Assembly (NCBI GenBank): GCA_001455915.2
Contig: LNDK02000051.1
Span: 1,128,749 to 1,192,748 of the forward strand
From: Samsoniella hepiali
Lineage: Eukaryota > Ascomycota > Sordariomycetes > Hypocreales > Cordycipitaceae
Length of the DNA stretch: 64,000 nt
Direction of reading: 5' to 3'
Positions 1 through 11,300 of this stretch are shown piece after piece. The notes under the pieces are model-generated. The model was not told the origin of the DNA. It made no database searches and was given only the letters and a program-made list of their open reading frames with translations. The position numbers were made by a program, and so were the translations under genes. Numbering within the stretch: the first letter of the stretch is position 1; the number at the start of each line of letters is the position of its first letter.

Positions 1-1539
1 TTTCAGCTCAAGAATTCGATAACCATGGATCAGTTGCGACCAAGGGTGATCAACAGTCCTCGCGAGAGCGGCCACCCACGAGCTGGAGACCATATGGACG
101 TCGACAGGCCCCGTCTCTTCGACCTAGCAAGGGCAAAGGAAATACCAGTTGATGACTCACTCTTTAGGAATCCATTTTCCATTACGCATATAGGATGGTC
201 ATTGTGCGGTAGAAAGTATCGATTTATCTTCAACGAGCGCGGGCATCAGCACCTGCGGCTGTTGGAGATTCATTTGGACGGCAAGGTGACCATGTTGATA
301 GAGGACAGTAGCGACACAGTAGTCGACTACAACCAGAAGCTGTATTATAAACTGCTGGCCTCAACAAGTGATATTATATAGGCAAGTGAGCGCGATGGCT
401 GGAGCCACTTGTATAGGTTCGATTTGGAAACTGGTACCCTAAAGAACCAAATCACAAAAGGCGACTGGCTGGTTCGGTCAGTCGAGCACGTTGACAGCAT
501 CAACCAGCAAATTTGGTTCACGGGCTATGGGATGATAAAAGGGCAAGACCTTTACTATGCCCAGCTCGCTTGTGTCGACTTTGACGGTGGTAATCTTCGC
601 TTGTTGACCAGAGAAGATGGCACACACTCGTGGCAATGGGGCCCGGATCAGCGCTTCTTGATAGACACTTGGTCTCGTGTCGATCTACTGCCCCATGTGG
701 CCGTCATTGAAGTCGCCACGGGCAAGCAGACCATTGCGTTCCAGAAACAGGACATTCCGTCTGAAATACGAGGAATATACCATCCTTTCGAGAGGTTTGC
801 CGCCAAGGGCCGCGACGACACCACAGACATATACGGGGTCATTATCCGACCGTGCGATTTCGATGAACACAAAAGGAATCCGATTATTGAGATAATATAC
901 GCGGCGTCATTCCAATATTACACGCCAAAACGGTTCAAAAACTACGCCATGTTCCGGGACATTGCAGACTCAGGCTTTGTTGTTGTCGTAATGGACGGCA
1001 TGGGTACCAACTGGCGCTCCAAGGCATTCCTTGAAAAATCGTACAAAAATCTGAAAGATGCCGGTTTCCCCGATAGGATCAAATGGATTCGCGCTGCCGC
1101 CAAAACGCGACCGTGGATGGATACCAGCAGAGTCGGCATCCAGGGCTCCTCGAGCGGCGGCCAGAACGCCGCCGCCGCCGTGCTCCACCACGGCGACTTT
1201 TACAAGGCCGCGTGCGCCGAGGCGGGCACGCACGATAATCGCATGGGCAACGTGAAATGGAGCGAAATGTACATGGGATGGCCGCTGGACGCGAGTTACC
1301 ACGACAACTCGAACGGGGCGCATGCAGCAAAACTGAGTGGCGCGCTGATGCTCGTGACGGGGGAGCTGGACGAGGTTGTCGATCCAGCGACTACGATGCA
1401 GTGTGCGCACGCTCTGATTAAAGCGGACAAGGACTTTGATCTGGTGTGCTTGCCGGGCATGGGCCATTCTTGTGTGAGTAAGTGGCTGGACAAGAAGAAG
1501 ACTCGGTTCTCCAAGACGCACTTGGGGGAGTGCGAGTAG
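1..1539 (+). pseudogene. S9 prolyl oligopeptidase-like peptidase, 5'-truncated by the window, in-frame TAG
   Basis: This is a serine peptidase of the prolyl oligopeptidase/DPP IV type: an N-terminal beta-propeller followed by a C-terminal alpha/beta hydrolase. The reading frame is open from base 1, so the 5' end lies outside the window. It runs to the stop at 1537-1539 and is interrupted only by TAG at 379-381. Sequence before the stop (RPRLFDLARAKEIPVDDSLF, NERGHQHLR) and after it (ASERDGWSHLYRFD) are consecutive parts of the propeller. Relatives, from memory, read (V/L)WASERDG here, so TAG replaces a Trp codon. The hydrolase part keeps the nucleophile elbow GSSSGGQ, a candidate acid in GELDEVVDP and the histidine in MGHS. 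No GT/AG pair could splice the TAG out. It is either a recent pseudogene, a strain-specific null allele or a base error. The family is clear; the status is inferred. Confidence 0.8.
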
Positions 1540-1800
1540 CTTGGAAGGAACTGCGAGGGAGCCGCGCCTAATGATGGCGCAACCTGAGGTTCGTGCATGT
1601 AGCTTCTAAAAGACACTTTTTAAGGAATCCTCGCTTGAATAATTGTTTGGCCTATCTAACTTGCACTCGGTTATAGCGGCCCTACGTCTTTGTGAAATTG
1701 ACACGCCCTGGAAATGTGCGTCAAGGCTTCCGTGTTATAGACGTAGGCGAGCGGCTGGCAAATTTCTCGTGTATCTAGGTGATCTACCCGAAGAATTGAC

Positions 1801-1850
1801 GAGAATTAATGAGAATTCATAAGAGTCAATAAGAATTAATAGGAATTACA
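1801..1850. repeat. Imperfect 10-bp tandem repeat, AT-rich
   Basis: Five consecutive ten-base units resemble GAGAATTAAT, each with one to a few mismatches. The array lies between the broken S9 peptidase gene and the MFS transporter gene. No other feature was seen in 1540-2198 apart from a pyrimidine-rich stretch (about 2100-2150) just before the transporter start, which is probably its leader. Confidence 0.7.
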
Positions 1851-2198
1851 GAAGCAGCGTATAGATATGAGATTATGGGAGGTGGCCCCTGAAGGGAGGT
1901 AAGTAATACACCAAAATGCCCACCTAATTTGACAGCCATCCAGGTGATAGCCCGCACTCATGGGGCATAACGACTGGCTGCTTGGCATATACCAGTACCT
2001 ACCCCGGCCAGGAACACGTTTCAGCAGGTGTCTTTCTGGCTGTGCCCCCCGCTTTCCTCCCCGCGCGCGCGAGCCGCTTTCCCACAATGTTCCTCCATCT
2101 TATATCCATCCCACTCCACCCCCCCTCCCTCCTCCACCCGCCCATCTAGAACGCATTGACTCTAAAGAAACGACTTATTCAGGAGATAGCGCGCAAAG

Positions 2199-3885
2199 AT
2201 GGACAGCCGAGAAGCCAGCGAGGCAACGCCTCTCCTCCAAGACGCGTCCACTTCTGCGCCCGCTCCCAGTCAACCCCCAGCTACCCCAGCCAACAAGACG
2301 ACGCGAGCCACAACCTTTGCCCTCTCCCTCGCCATCCTCGTCGTCATCGAGTTCGGCGCCGTCTTCCTCTCCGCGCCCGCGACACAAATCCAGCAGGGCA
2401 TCATCTGCAGGCATCATTACCCGGATCTCGCCCCCGACCCCCGCAATGACCCGCGCTGCACCGTCAACGGCCCCGTGCAGAGAGACCTGGCCGTCCTCGG
2501 CAGCTGGAACATCGTCTTTGCCCTGATCCCGGGCATGGTCATGGCTATTCCCTACGCGATGCTGGCGGACAGGTACGGCAAGACGCGCGTGCTGGCGCTC
2601 TGCATGTTTGGCGTGGTTCTTTCAGAGTTTGCCTCGGCGACGGTTTGTGCGTTGTCTCTCTGACAACTGGTACATTCCATCACTATAGTTGCTAATTGGC
2701 ACTTGTAGTGGCCCTCCCCAACGTCTTTCCCATCAAGCTAATATGGCTGGCGTCGCTCGTGCAGTTCATCGGTGGAGGCGTCGCCGTCTTCGTGTCCATC
2801 TTCTATGCAGTAGTGAGTGAGTCCACAACCGACGAAAACAGGTAACGTTGTCCTTCCCCCATCATGGCAGCAGGCAAGCAAGGTCTAACTGTGCAATTAT
2901 CCAGAACGGCAGTATTGTCCTTTGTCGGCTCCGTTTCCGTCGCCACCATTCTCATCGCCGGCGTGGTCGTTTCTTTTGTCCTAGCCAAGAGCGACTGGCT
3001 GTGCGTCTATATTGGACTGTCTCTGAGTGTTTTGGGCTTCGTGATTAGCATGCTGCAAGTCGCCGTCACACCAGCCGCCATCGGCAACCAGGACGCAGCA
3101 ACACAAGAACAAGGCGGCCGCGCCAAATTATCTCTGATATCAGCACTATCTAGTGTAGTTCAGCACACCAAACATGTTTTCAAATCGCAATTTGTCGAAA
3201 ACAGAAATCTCGGCTTGTTACTCACAAGCTCACTCTTCACAAAGTTGGGGCGGTCTTTTAGCTATAACCTCAGCCAGTATGCCGTGTCGCGTTTCGGCTG
3301 GACCTGGTCGCAAGTAAGTGAGAGCCTACCATAGACAGCAGATACCGTTACTAACTACGTATCCAGGCTAGCTTGTTGGAGACGTTCCAGCTACTAGTAG
3401 TCATCATCACCACTTCCACCATCATCCCCGTCGTAGACTACACGCTGCGCCACAAGCTTTCCTGGTCCCTCTTCTCCAAAGATCTCGTGCTCGTCAAGTC
3501 CTGCCTCTTGATCCTGGCAACCGGCTTCGTATGCCTCGGCCTCGCGCCCACTTCCGCCACCCTCGTCGCCAGTCTCGTCCTGTTTGGGCTTGCCGGCGGT
3601 TTCGAACTCGTCCTGCGCAGTCTCCTCGCGCAGTGCGCCGGCAAGAACAGTATCGCGACCGTGTACAATACCATGACGTTTCTCGAGTGTGCCGGCCTGC
3701 TCATCTCCGGCCCGATCAACTCGTCCATCTTCTCCCGCGCAATGGACCTGGGCGGTATTTGGTACAGCGTGCCCTTCTTTTTTGGAGCGCTGCTTGTCGT
3801 GCTGGGAGGGATTCTCATTTGGCAGGTTAGCGCTGGTGATAAAGACGCCGGTAGTCGGGAGGCTGGTGGTGAGGATGATGACTAA
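2199..3885 (+). CDS. MFS transporter (four exons)
   Basis: Predicted exons are 2199-2646, 2709-2841, 2905-3313 and 3367-3885, giving 502 residues. The introns are 53-63 nt with donors GTGCGT, GTAACG and GTAAGT and acceptors TAG, CAG and CAG, and the phases close exactly. The protein has a short polar N-terminus and then many hydrophobic helices (the first around FALSLAILVVIEFGAVFL), as expected for a plasma-membrane or vacuolar major facilitator. The MFS loop motif is visible as MLADRYGKTRVL between helices 2 and 3. A long extracellular loop after helix 1 carries several charged residues and cysteines. The substrate cannot be told from sequence; such fungal proteins are usually annotated as efflux or small-solute transporters. 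The start is the first ATG after a pyrimidine-rich leader. It stands alone between the broken peptidase gene and a LINE scrap. Confidence 0.85.
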
Positions 3886-4045
3886 CCTGTCAAATCGGCG
3901 CATATGGCAGAGCTGGGTTTCAAAAATGAAGGTTCTTGTATCCATGTTAGGTTATATATTGATCTCAAAACTCGATCTGGTTCCATTCATCATCTCGCGA
4001 AAATAGTAGTTCGCTCCGCGGGACGTCTGTCGCGATCGCCTCAGC

Positions 4046-4285
4046 GTGGGACCTCACCAGTGGAGGAGCGCGAAAATTATCCCACTGAAGAAGGCTGACA
4101 AGGAGAATTATGCCTTGGCCAAAGCCTGGCGACCGATCTCGCTCTTGTCTACGCTAGGCAAGATACTAGAAGCGGTAATCGCGGATCGCATCTCGTATGC
4201 GGTGGAGACATTCCGGTCTGCTGCCAACCACTTTGGAGCCAGGAAGCGACGATCAGAGAAGATACACTTTACAACTAAGTCATAA
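4046..4285 (+). mobile_element. LINE (non-LTR retrotransposon) reverse transcriptase remnant
   Basis: About 70 codons read as the start of a LINE reverse transcriptase domain: WRSAKIIPLKK, then AWRPISLLSTLGKILEAVIA, ISYAVETF and NHFGARKRRS. This matches the conserved RT block (WRPISLLSxxGKxLExVIAxRI...NxFGxRxxRS) of Tad-type fungal LINEs. The catalytic (F/Y)xDD region, the endonuclease and both ends are missing, so it is a dead fragment. The following bases, 4250-4400, are AT-rich and TpA-rich, consistent with old repeat-induced point mutation. No target-site duplication was found. Confidence 0.85.
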
Positions 4286-4439
4286 TATAATAGAAAAACT
4301 TAAGATCAAGGTATTAACTTGGTTAATAGAGTTCTTAACTACCTAGGTACTAAAACCCCCCTCCCTCTAGTACATACCCCTCTAGCCTCTCTACTGATGC
4401 TATCAGCTCACCCTACTCACCCGTGAGCGGCCTAAAAAC

Positions 4440-4480
4440 CACCGACCCAATCACTCGTGAGTGACGTGACTGGGTCTTCC
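4440..4480. repeat. Imperfect inverted repeat
   Basis: A left arm near 4444-4454 (GACCCAATCAC) pairs with a right arm near 4467-4477 (GTGACTGGGTC) with one mismatch, and the palindrome CACTCGTGAG sits in the loop. It lies between the LINE remnant and the 3' end of the arginine deiminase gene. It could be a transcript-end hairpin or the edge of a decayed element; neither can be shown. Confidence 0.35.
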
Positions 4481-4497
4481 CTCGCTGGGCTACACGC

Positions 4498-6882
4498 TCA
4501 CCACCACTTGTTCTCCGGCAACTGTCGAATGACGTTTGATCCGCAGTGCACCTCGCCCATGTTCTCATGGTGCGTGAACCAGTCGTCCACATAGCTCACC
4601 GTGTAACCCGCCTTGGCGTACGCCGCATCCGTCGCGGCGACCAGCACGTCCTGCCCGTCAATAGCGGGCCCCCACGGGTTCGGTGCGATGATCTGATTCT
4701 TTCCCACGACGACGCTGTTGATGGTGCCGGGGTACAGCGCGAGAACCGGCCACCTCTCAAACTCGGACCAGGTGGAGGTCTGGCGGCGCTCCGGCCGCGG
4801 GGCTCCATCGCCCCTGTCGGCTGGTCCCAGCTGCCCCTGCTTGCTGGGCGGCGTACCGGCTTGCAGGATGTTCGGGGCTTCGACGCTGACGAGGGCGCGA
4901 CGGGAAAGCGGGGCCGTGTCGTTGCCGGCGCTGGCCGCGTATTTCCAAATCGGGTATACGTTCCACGAGTCGGCCTCTAGTTGGTACAAGCTCGGCAGGC
5001 GGATAATGTCGGCATCGGTCAGGCCAGTCTCGCGCTTCAGAGTTTCAATGTTCTTGGCAATAGAAGTAGCGCTCTTGTTTTGCACGGCAGCGAAATCACG
5101 GTCATTCAGCACCTCGTCGATGGTGGTGGTGACGTGCCACTCTTCCGGGTCGGTGGGCGATCGAGGACGGGAGACGGCCTTTTCTTTGCCGTGGCCTGCC
5201 TGCTGAGCCTCTTGGAGGATTTCAAGGCCTGCCATCGGATCGTCTGCCATCAAGACCCAGCCAAGCTCATTGTTCGCGGGGAGGAACTGGAAGAATTCGT
5301 CCGTGTGTCCAACGGAAAGCCACGAGGTATCGATCTCAATGGGGGCCTGTGTTTCCTGGGCCTCCAGGAAGGCCATCATGTGCGGCTTTTCCTTTTGGGT
5401 TCCCATGACGGCTCGTCCTGCGGGATACGACTTCTCCTTGGACGAGTATGGGGGTATAGTCTCCAGGTTTCCGGTAGAGTCCACGGTATCACCATCGGCT
5501 AGCTGCTGGATAGCTCCCACGGTGTTGGATCGTAGGTCTTGGAATACCTTGCGCCCAGCCTTGCGTGAAGACTGCACTGAGCGTATCATAATGTGCAGGC
5601 CAACAGGGCCGTTGGGACCGGGGATACTCATGTACCCAGGCTCGACGAAATCCTGCGCCCACGTGTCGTCGCAGCCCTCGAAAGCGTGCATGGGGCTCTC
5701 CAGTCCCATAGAGGATGACGTCTCGCCAAGCTGCTGGACAAAACGCTCTTGGGCCGAGTCCCTGCCTTTAAACCCATCGACTTGGGTTGTCAGCAGCTGT
5801 TTGGCGGCCTGGCCGTGATGCTGCGTCAAGACTGGTGCCACTCGCAGCGCCACCGAGTCCTGGGCATCGCGTCCCTGGTCTTGGACCTTGAACTCGACAG
5901 TAGCTCTGCCGTCCCACCCGCCGGGGCGGCGAACGTCGCGCGCATCGATACCAAGCTCGAGGCCAGCCTCAAGCTCTTGGGCCTTGAAGGTGTGGTTTGA
6001 CGTGATAAACACCCATTCACCATTGGTTTCTTGTTTATGGAACAAGCGAACCTTGGACGCTGCCAGTCTGCGAGTAATAGCAATAGTTCCCGTAGCAGAG
6101 TCGCTAAGCCCAGAAATGGGTCGGGTACGCAGGGGTGCCAGGTAGGTTGCATTACGCAGTATGTCGTCTGAAGCGTCGTTGCAGGCCGATATCTTCCTAT
6201 CTACCTCGTCTATCGCTTTGTAGTCCGCTAGATTGATCTGCAGGCCAAAAAGGCTCCCTTTCTGACTTTCGGTTAGGCTGTCAAACCACTGAGACTGGAC
6301 TTCGCTTGAGCTCCCATCCGCAGGTTGGTCTGGAAGACTTGGGTCTAGGACTGGCAGCTCAGGTGGCGCTGTCATGTTGAAGATGTCTCCCAGCTCGCTG
6401 GCACATGAGCCAGTAATTTGGGATGAGCATCGGCGATCGGTGTCAACAATATTGGCCAAAAAGAGGGCGCCGACGTCGCTTGTCCACGTCTCTTTGCCAA
6501 CAGTGTCGGTATCACCCGTGACATCGACCTTGCCATCACGGTTCGTATCCGCCAGGATGGACACTGTGAAAGATTCGCCACTTGTAGTGGTAGAGTTCTG
6601 GCGTGGGCCGTCATCTTTTGGGTCATGGGCCAGGCCATCATCTTTTGGATTATAAGGCGGTCCGTCGTCTTTCGGGTCGTAGGCCGGACCATCATCCTTC
6701 GGATTATAAGGTGGCCCGTCGTCTCGTGGATTGTAAGGCGGCCCGTCGTCTTTCGGATTGTAGGCTGGGCCGTCACTCCTAGGATCGTAAGGAGGCCGAG
6801 CCAAAGTTGGATCAAGAGTCGTAGGACCTTGAGGGATGCCACTGACGAAGGGCAACGCCAGTAAAATGAGTGTAGGATGCAT
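4498..6882 (-). CDS. Secreted protein-arginine deiminase (PAD) family protein
   Basis: A single exon encodes 794 residues. PADs hydrolyse peptidyl-arginine to citrulline in a calcium-dependent reaction. Residues 1-15 form a signal peptide, so the enzyme should be secreted. Residues 31-93 hold a nine-residue tandem repeat built on YNPKDDGP. From about 104 the PAD middle domain appears: ADTNRDGKVDVTGD matches the calcium loop of animal PADs and is followed by a TW..DVGALFLANIVDTDR segment. The C-terminal catalytic domain keeps all four expected residues: D411 in WAQDF, H526 and D528 in GHTDEFFQFLP, and C780 in EVHCGSNVIRQ, followed by the terminal KWW as in vertebrate PADs. The length exceeds the roughly 660 residues of animal PADs because of the N-terminal extension and an insert near 655-705. 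The family call is strong; the fungal substrate is unknown. The gene lies next to a LINE scrap. Confidence 0.92.
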   Translation of the reverse strand: MHPTLILLALPFVSGIPQGPTTLDPTLARPPYDPRSDGPAYNPKDDGPPYNPRDDGPPYNPKDDGPAYDPKDDGPPYNPKDDGLAHDPKDDGPRQNSTTTSGESFTVSILADTNRDGKVDVTGDTDTVGKETWTSDVGALFLANIVDTDRRCSSQITGSCASELGDIFNMTAPPELPVLDPSLPDQPADGSSSEVQSQWFDSLTESQKGSLFGLQINLADYKAIDEVDRKISACNDASDDILRNATYLAPLRTRPISGLSDSATGTIAITRRLAASKVRLFHKQETNGEWVFITSNHTFKAQELEAGLELGIDARDVRRPGGWDGRATVEFKVQDQGRDAQDSVALRVAPVLTQHHGQAAKQLLTTQVDGFKGRDSAQERFVQQLGETSSSMGLESPMHAFEGCDDTWAQDFVEPGYMSIPGPNGPVGLHIMIRSVQSSRKAGRKVFQDLRSNTVGAIQQLADGDTVDSTGNLETIPPYSSKEKSYPAGRAVMGTQKEKPHMMAFLEAQETQAPIEIDTSWLSVGHTDEFFQFLPANNELGWVLMADDPMAGLEILQEAQQAGHGKEKAVSRPRSPTDPEEWHVTTTIDEVLNDRDFAAVQNKSATSIAKNIETLKRETGLTDADIIRLPSLYQLEADSWNVYPIWKYAASAGNDTAPLSRRALVSVEAPNILQAGTPPSKQGQLGPADRGDGAPRPERRQTSTWSEFERWPVLALYPGTINSVVVGKNQIIAPNPWGPAIDGQDVLVAATDAAYAKAGYTVSYVDDWFTHHENMGEVHCGSNVIRQLPENKWW
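6604..6792 (-). repeat. In-frame 27-bp minisatellite in the deiminase gene
   Basis: Seven tandem 27-bp units encode residues 31-93, with protein consensus YNPKDDGP(P/A). Units differ by single substitutions (YDPRS, YNPRD, YDPKD, HDPKD). Because the unit is a multiple of three, copy number can change without shifting the frame. The array is acidic, proline-rich and probably disordered, between the signal peptide and the folded part. Confidence 0.9.
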
Positions 6883-8384
6883 CTTGGAAAGGATTGGCAG
6901 TCAGCAAACCTAAGAGATAAGAGGTCTGGTGAGTAAATGATACAACAACCATCTTTATCGGGGGTACTACACGAGTTTTAAATAACGAAGCCCAAGGTGC
7001 ATTTTATTTTCCTCGAGGCCACTGACGACGCCCGCGTACTAGGCATAGACAGTAATGAGTTGCTACCCCTTAATTATTTCCATACTCCATGCTGCCTTGG
7101 GAGATGTTATAGCCCAATGACTTCGTCTATAGGGCGTTCAAGGCGAGACCTAGTGCCTGTCTATATGCCACTGAATCGGATGGGGCCAAAGAGTCAATGG
7201 ACCCCATTGCCGTGAATCGCACGCATAGCAACACAGCCCTCCACGCATAGGGAACCTTGATTTCTCACGTGCGAGATAACATTGTCTGTGCAGCTATAAG
7301 GGTGTTGGAACTCAACAAACGAGTTAGGTTGCAGAGAAGACATGGAAGAATGGATAAACTCTCGAGGAACTTGCGACCTGTGTACATAGTATAATGCTGA
7401 ATGGCAAATTGTGCGACGCTTTTACTCGACGCTTGGCATTTCTGTATTGGTGAGTGCACTGGGACGGCCCCGCCGCTTCTAATGCTAGTACTGAACGATA
7501 TATTATGCCCTGATGCCTGGTTCCGAACTTTAATCCGCTGACTAGCCGGAAAATGCGGAAATCGCATAAAGCGGCAATGACTAGGATACCCTACGACATC
7601 CCTACAACAGATCAGTCTGATAAGGGTCCAGCCGGCTAGGAAACCATTCCACAAATTACTAAAAGAAGCCTTTTTTAACTCGCTCAAGAGCTTCTGGAAG
7701 TATCAAGAGAAGGTACTGGTTGATCACCTGAGGACTTGGAGGGTTCCACCCCAGCTGGCCCATCTTTGTCCCTAGTCGTCTCATCTGCGGATTCGAGTCA
7801 GGAACAAGGTAATAAAAGTGCTGTCAAGTCATGTGCCGAATCAGACCATCGGAATTTAGTCGGAAATGCGGTCGGAACATCAACAAAGGACAACTTCGCA
7901 ACCTCACGACCGAGACGCATCAAACTTCGATCGGAAAGAAGCATTAACTCAACTCATTTCCCTGACCCGTCCACTCGTGCAAAGAATACTCGGCGACAAC
8001 AACCAAGATGCAGCATGCCGTGCGCAATATTGTTCGTGTTGCCTCCAGCGCCACCTGAGCGACGGAGTCAGCGCCGGCGCCAGCGATGAAGCCAGCGGAT
8101 AGCCTCTTGCTAGGCGAGGCAAAAGCTCATGTGAGGAAGCCTCAATAGCAAAATTGGTATACGGAGTACGCTGTCAATCTGTAGATAGATGACTTCAAGA
8201 GGCATCATCGACCAGCTGCGGATACCCCAAACCCCTGGATAATCATCACCCGAGTAGAAGCGCTATACTTGTAACAGTTCAACTCATTTATCAATTAGCT
8301 TATCTTTGGCAAAATGCTTAAAATATGGGCCCATTACTCTGTGTATGATCCACGCGCACCCCGCCATTGCAGCTCATCTAGAAC
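6883..8384. other. Intergenic, 1.5 kb between two minus-strand genes
   Basis: It contains the deiminase promoter and the 3' flank of the NLR gene. Short open frames at 7265-7687 (minus, 140 codons) and 7736-8102 (plus, about 120 codons, ending in a Cys-containing stretch) have no recognisable domain and no convincing splice structure. The base composition is near 47-50% GC, lower than in the coding regions. I see no certain gene here. Confidence 0.5.
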
Positions 8385-11300
8385 CTATCCAAGAGTGTGC
8401 ATCTTGGCCATGTGGCGATTCCAGTTGTCTTTGCGCGCAAACGACTTGCCGCCGCTCCTCGAGTACTCGCAGCCGTTGACGGGGCAAAAGAGCGCCGTCC
8501 CGCGACCACCCCCACTCCCACCACTACTACTAGGAGCACTCTTTTCATGCCTGTCCTTCATGTGGCGATCCAGATGCGTCCTGGTGCGAAAATCCTGGAG
8601 ACAGCCCGGGTACGGGCACGAGTTGTGGTCCCGCTGATGGTATCTTATACTCCGCCCCCCCTGTTAGCAACGTGGGTCACAATGTTGTGGTGTTTGGGGC
8701 TTTCATACTTTAGTTTATGTGGCTGATGAAACGTCTCCTTGCAGCCCGGCTCTAGGCATCGGAACGGCCCATCTGCCGGCCGCGGATCCAGGTTTCGGAT
8801 GGGTAGTGATTGGCCACTTGCCGCTTTACCTGTCGACCCTCCCCCTAGGAGCTCCTCACTGTCCATTACGTCTGCCATTACGTCTCCCATTGCCGCATCC
8901 CCATCCATCGACTGCGTGTATGCGTCCAGTGTAGCCCCTGCTTCCTGCAAGACACGAATCGCATTTTCGTTGCCCTCCTGTCTCGCGTACCAAAGCGCGG
9001 TGCGACCGTCTCTGTCCACCGCATGCACATCCATCCCGACACTGATCAAGCGGCGCAGGACCGGGAGCGTCGCCACGCGAAGCGCCAGCACCGTGTGGTG
9101 GCCGGACCGCACATTCACCCACCCGCGCCGCAGCATCATGTCCACGGTCCTCTCGCAGCCCGTGTGGCACGCTTCCAGGAATCCGTTTTCGTGCTCGTCT
9201 TCGTCCCCCAGCCGCAGATCCGCGCCCAGATCGACCAGCACCTCGACCGCGTGCGCCAGGTCCCGATCCAGCGCGCAGCTCAGCGGCCGCCGGTGGCCAT
9301 CACTGCCGTCAGGGTCCATGCCCCACGCGACGAGCTGGCGGATCGTCGCCACCTCCCCCGCCTCGGCGGCGCAGTGCAGCGCGTCGCCGTACCAGTTCTC
9401 CAGCCGCGGGTCGGCGCCGTGCTCCAGCAGCAGCGCCACCACGGCGACGTGCCCGGCGCTCGCCGCCTTGATGACGGGCGTGGTGCCCATCGCGGTGACC
9501 CCGTCGACGGCAAAGTGCGAGAGCAGGCCGCGGGCCGCGTGCGTCAGGCAGTTGTCGGCCGCGTGGTGCAAGGGCGTGGCGCTGCTGACCTCGTCGACGC
9601 CGTAGTAGCCCTCGTGGTAGCCCTTTTGATAGTAGAAAACCTGGATGGCGGTCGCCGTGGCGGGGAGGGACATGAAGAATGCAAACAGCGCGCTCCACAC
9701 GTCGGGGTGCGTCTCCGTCGGCCGCACGTGGCTGCCCCAAAACGCAGAGGCGTAGGAAAGGAAGGGATACGACGCCAGGCGCGCGTCAATGTCCTCAGGG
9801 TCGTCCAGTGGTCCCGATCTGAAGTCGTCCAACAGTAAATAGTCGAGACACGCAAAGGCCAGCTTGACCTTGTACTGAGGAAACAGGCTCTCCGAATTGG
9901 CGACGAGGTATTCTTGTATTGCGTAGTGTGCAAGGCGTAGCTGGCCCGTTTGCTCGTCGAGCGTGGCGAGACCTTGACAGCACTCGAGAATCATCTTGGC
10001 CGTCGGGCGGTACTTGGCGTTGATGGTGGTGCTGCCCGGTCGGAGCGCCAATACGTCGCTGAGCTCCGAGGCCTGAAACAGCCGTTTGGCATGCGCGAGA
10101 TGCATCAGCGCCGACAAGGCGAGCCGGCCGCGGCTCCCCGGCAGCCGCTGTATGCGGGCGAGGGTTTCCTCAAACGCATCCGACAGGGCGTCGGTGAGCT
10201 GGTCGAGCTTGTCCTCCATTTCGCCAATGGTAGGCTCGTTCAGAACGGTGCGAAGCTGCAAGACGGGGAGCAGAAACATGCCGCTGGCGCTTCCGGTCAG
10301 CTTGTCCACCAACTGGTTGACAAACTGCTGATCGGCAATGTGATGGATGCTCGCAGCATCGCACTGCTCCAGGATATAACGCCGAATGTCTTCGTCTCGT
10401 GCTTCAATTTTAATCTCCGTAAACGACGTACCGTCGGGCAGCCGTTCATAGATGTGCGGCCGGCTCGTCACCAAGACGCGACAAGTACCTATCCGGCTGA
10501 GTTTGTCAATGAATTGCAGCATGTACTTGACATCCTCACACTCATCCAGAGCGTCGAGCACGATATATGTCGCTTCGGACGTTTGCACCGTCTCCTGCAG
10601 AAGCCGTTCGTACTCGTGAAGCTTCCCGCCTTCGAGCGTACTGCGGGCGTCATACAGCGCCATGAGCGACGCGGGCAGCTCGGGACGCGACTCGAGGAGC
10701 TGTCGGAGGAGACAGGACACGACGGCGAGTGGCGTCTGCGACTTGTGGTCCTGGTAGTCAAAGTAGTAGTACGCCAGCGGCGCAGCCGAGCCGGCGGGCC
10801 GTCTGCGCAGCTCATCGATGGCGGTGCAGCTGTATGATGTTAGCACGCGCCGCTGCCGACATGGGAACCAACTTACGCAAGAATTGTCTTGCCAGAGCCT
10901 TGGATCCCGTTGCACCAGAGGACGCGGGACCTCGCATGTCCATCTCTCCACTGAATAAAACGCTCACTATCAAGCAACCAGCGTCCCGTATCCTTGGTCC
11001 GCGCTCGCTGTAGGATCGAGTGGCGCGCGCTGTACTTTGCTGTCGACAGCCAGTCCAAGACTCGCTGTCTGCTCCCCCGCGCCGCCCCCTGCTCGAGCAC
11101 CCTCGTCTGCGCCTGCACGGCGCTGCACAGCGCCGTCGTCGTGGCGTCCAGCCGGTGCGTCGCCTGGAACTGGTCGAGCTGCTGCGCGAGCACGGCGACG
11201 ACACTCTCCGCCGTCTGCGCCAGCAGGCGGCACCCGTCGACCGAGAGCGCAAACTGGATCCAGGCGGAGAAGCGGCGCAGCTCGCCGAGGGTCGTCTGGT

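Noticed and set aside
8739..9838. Two long plus-strand frames (288 and 271 codons)
   Set aside because: Both are antisense shadows of the ankyrin part of the NLR gene.
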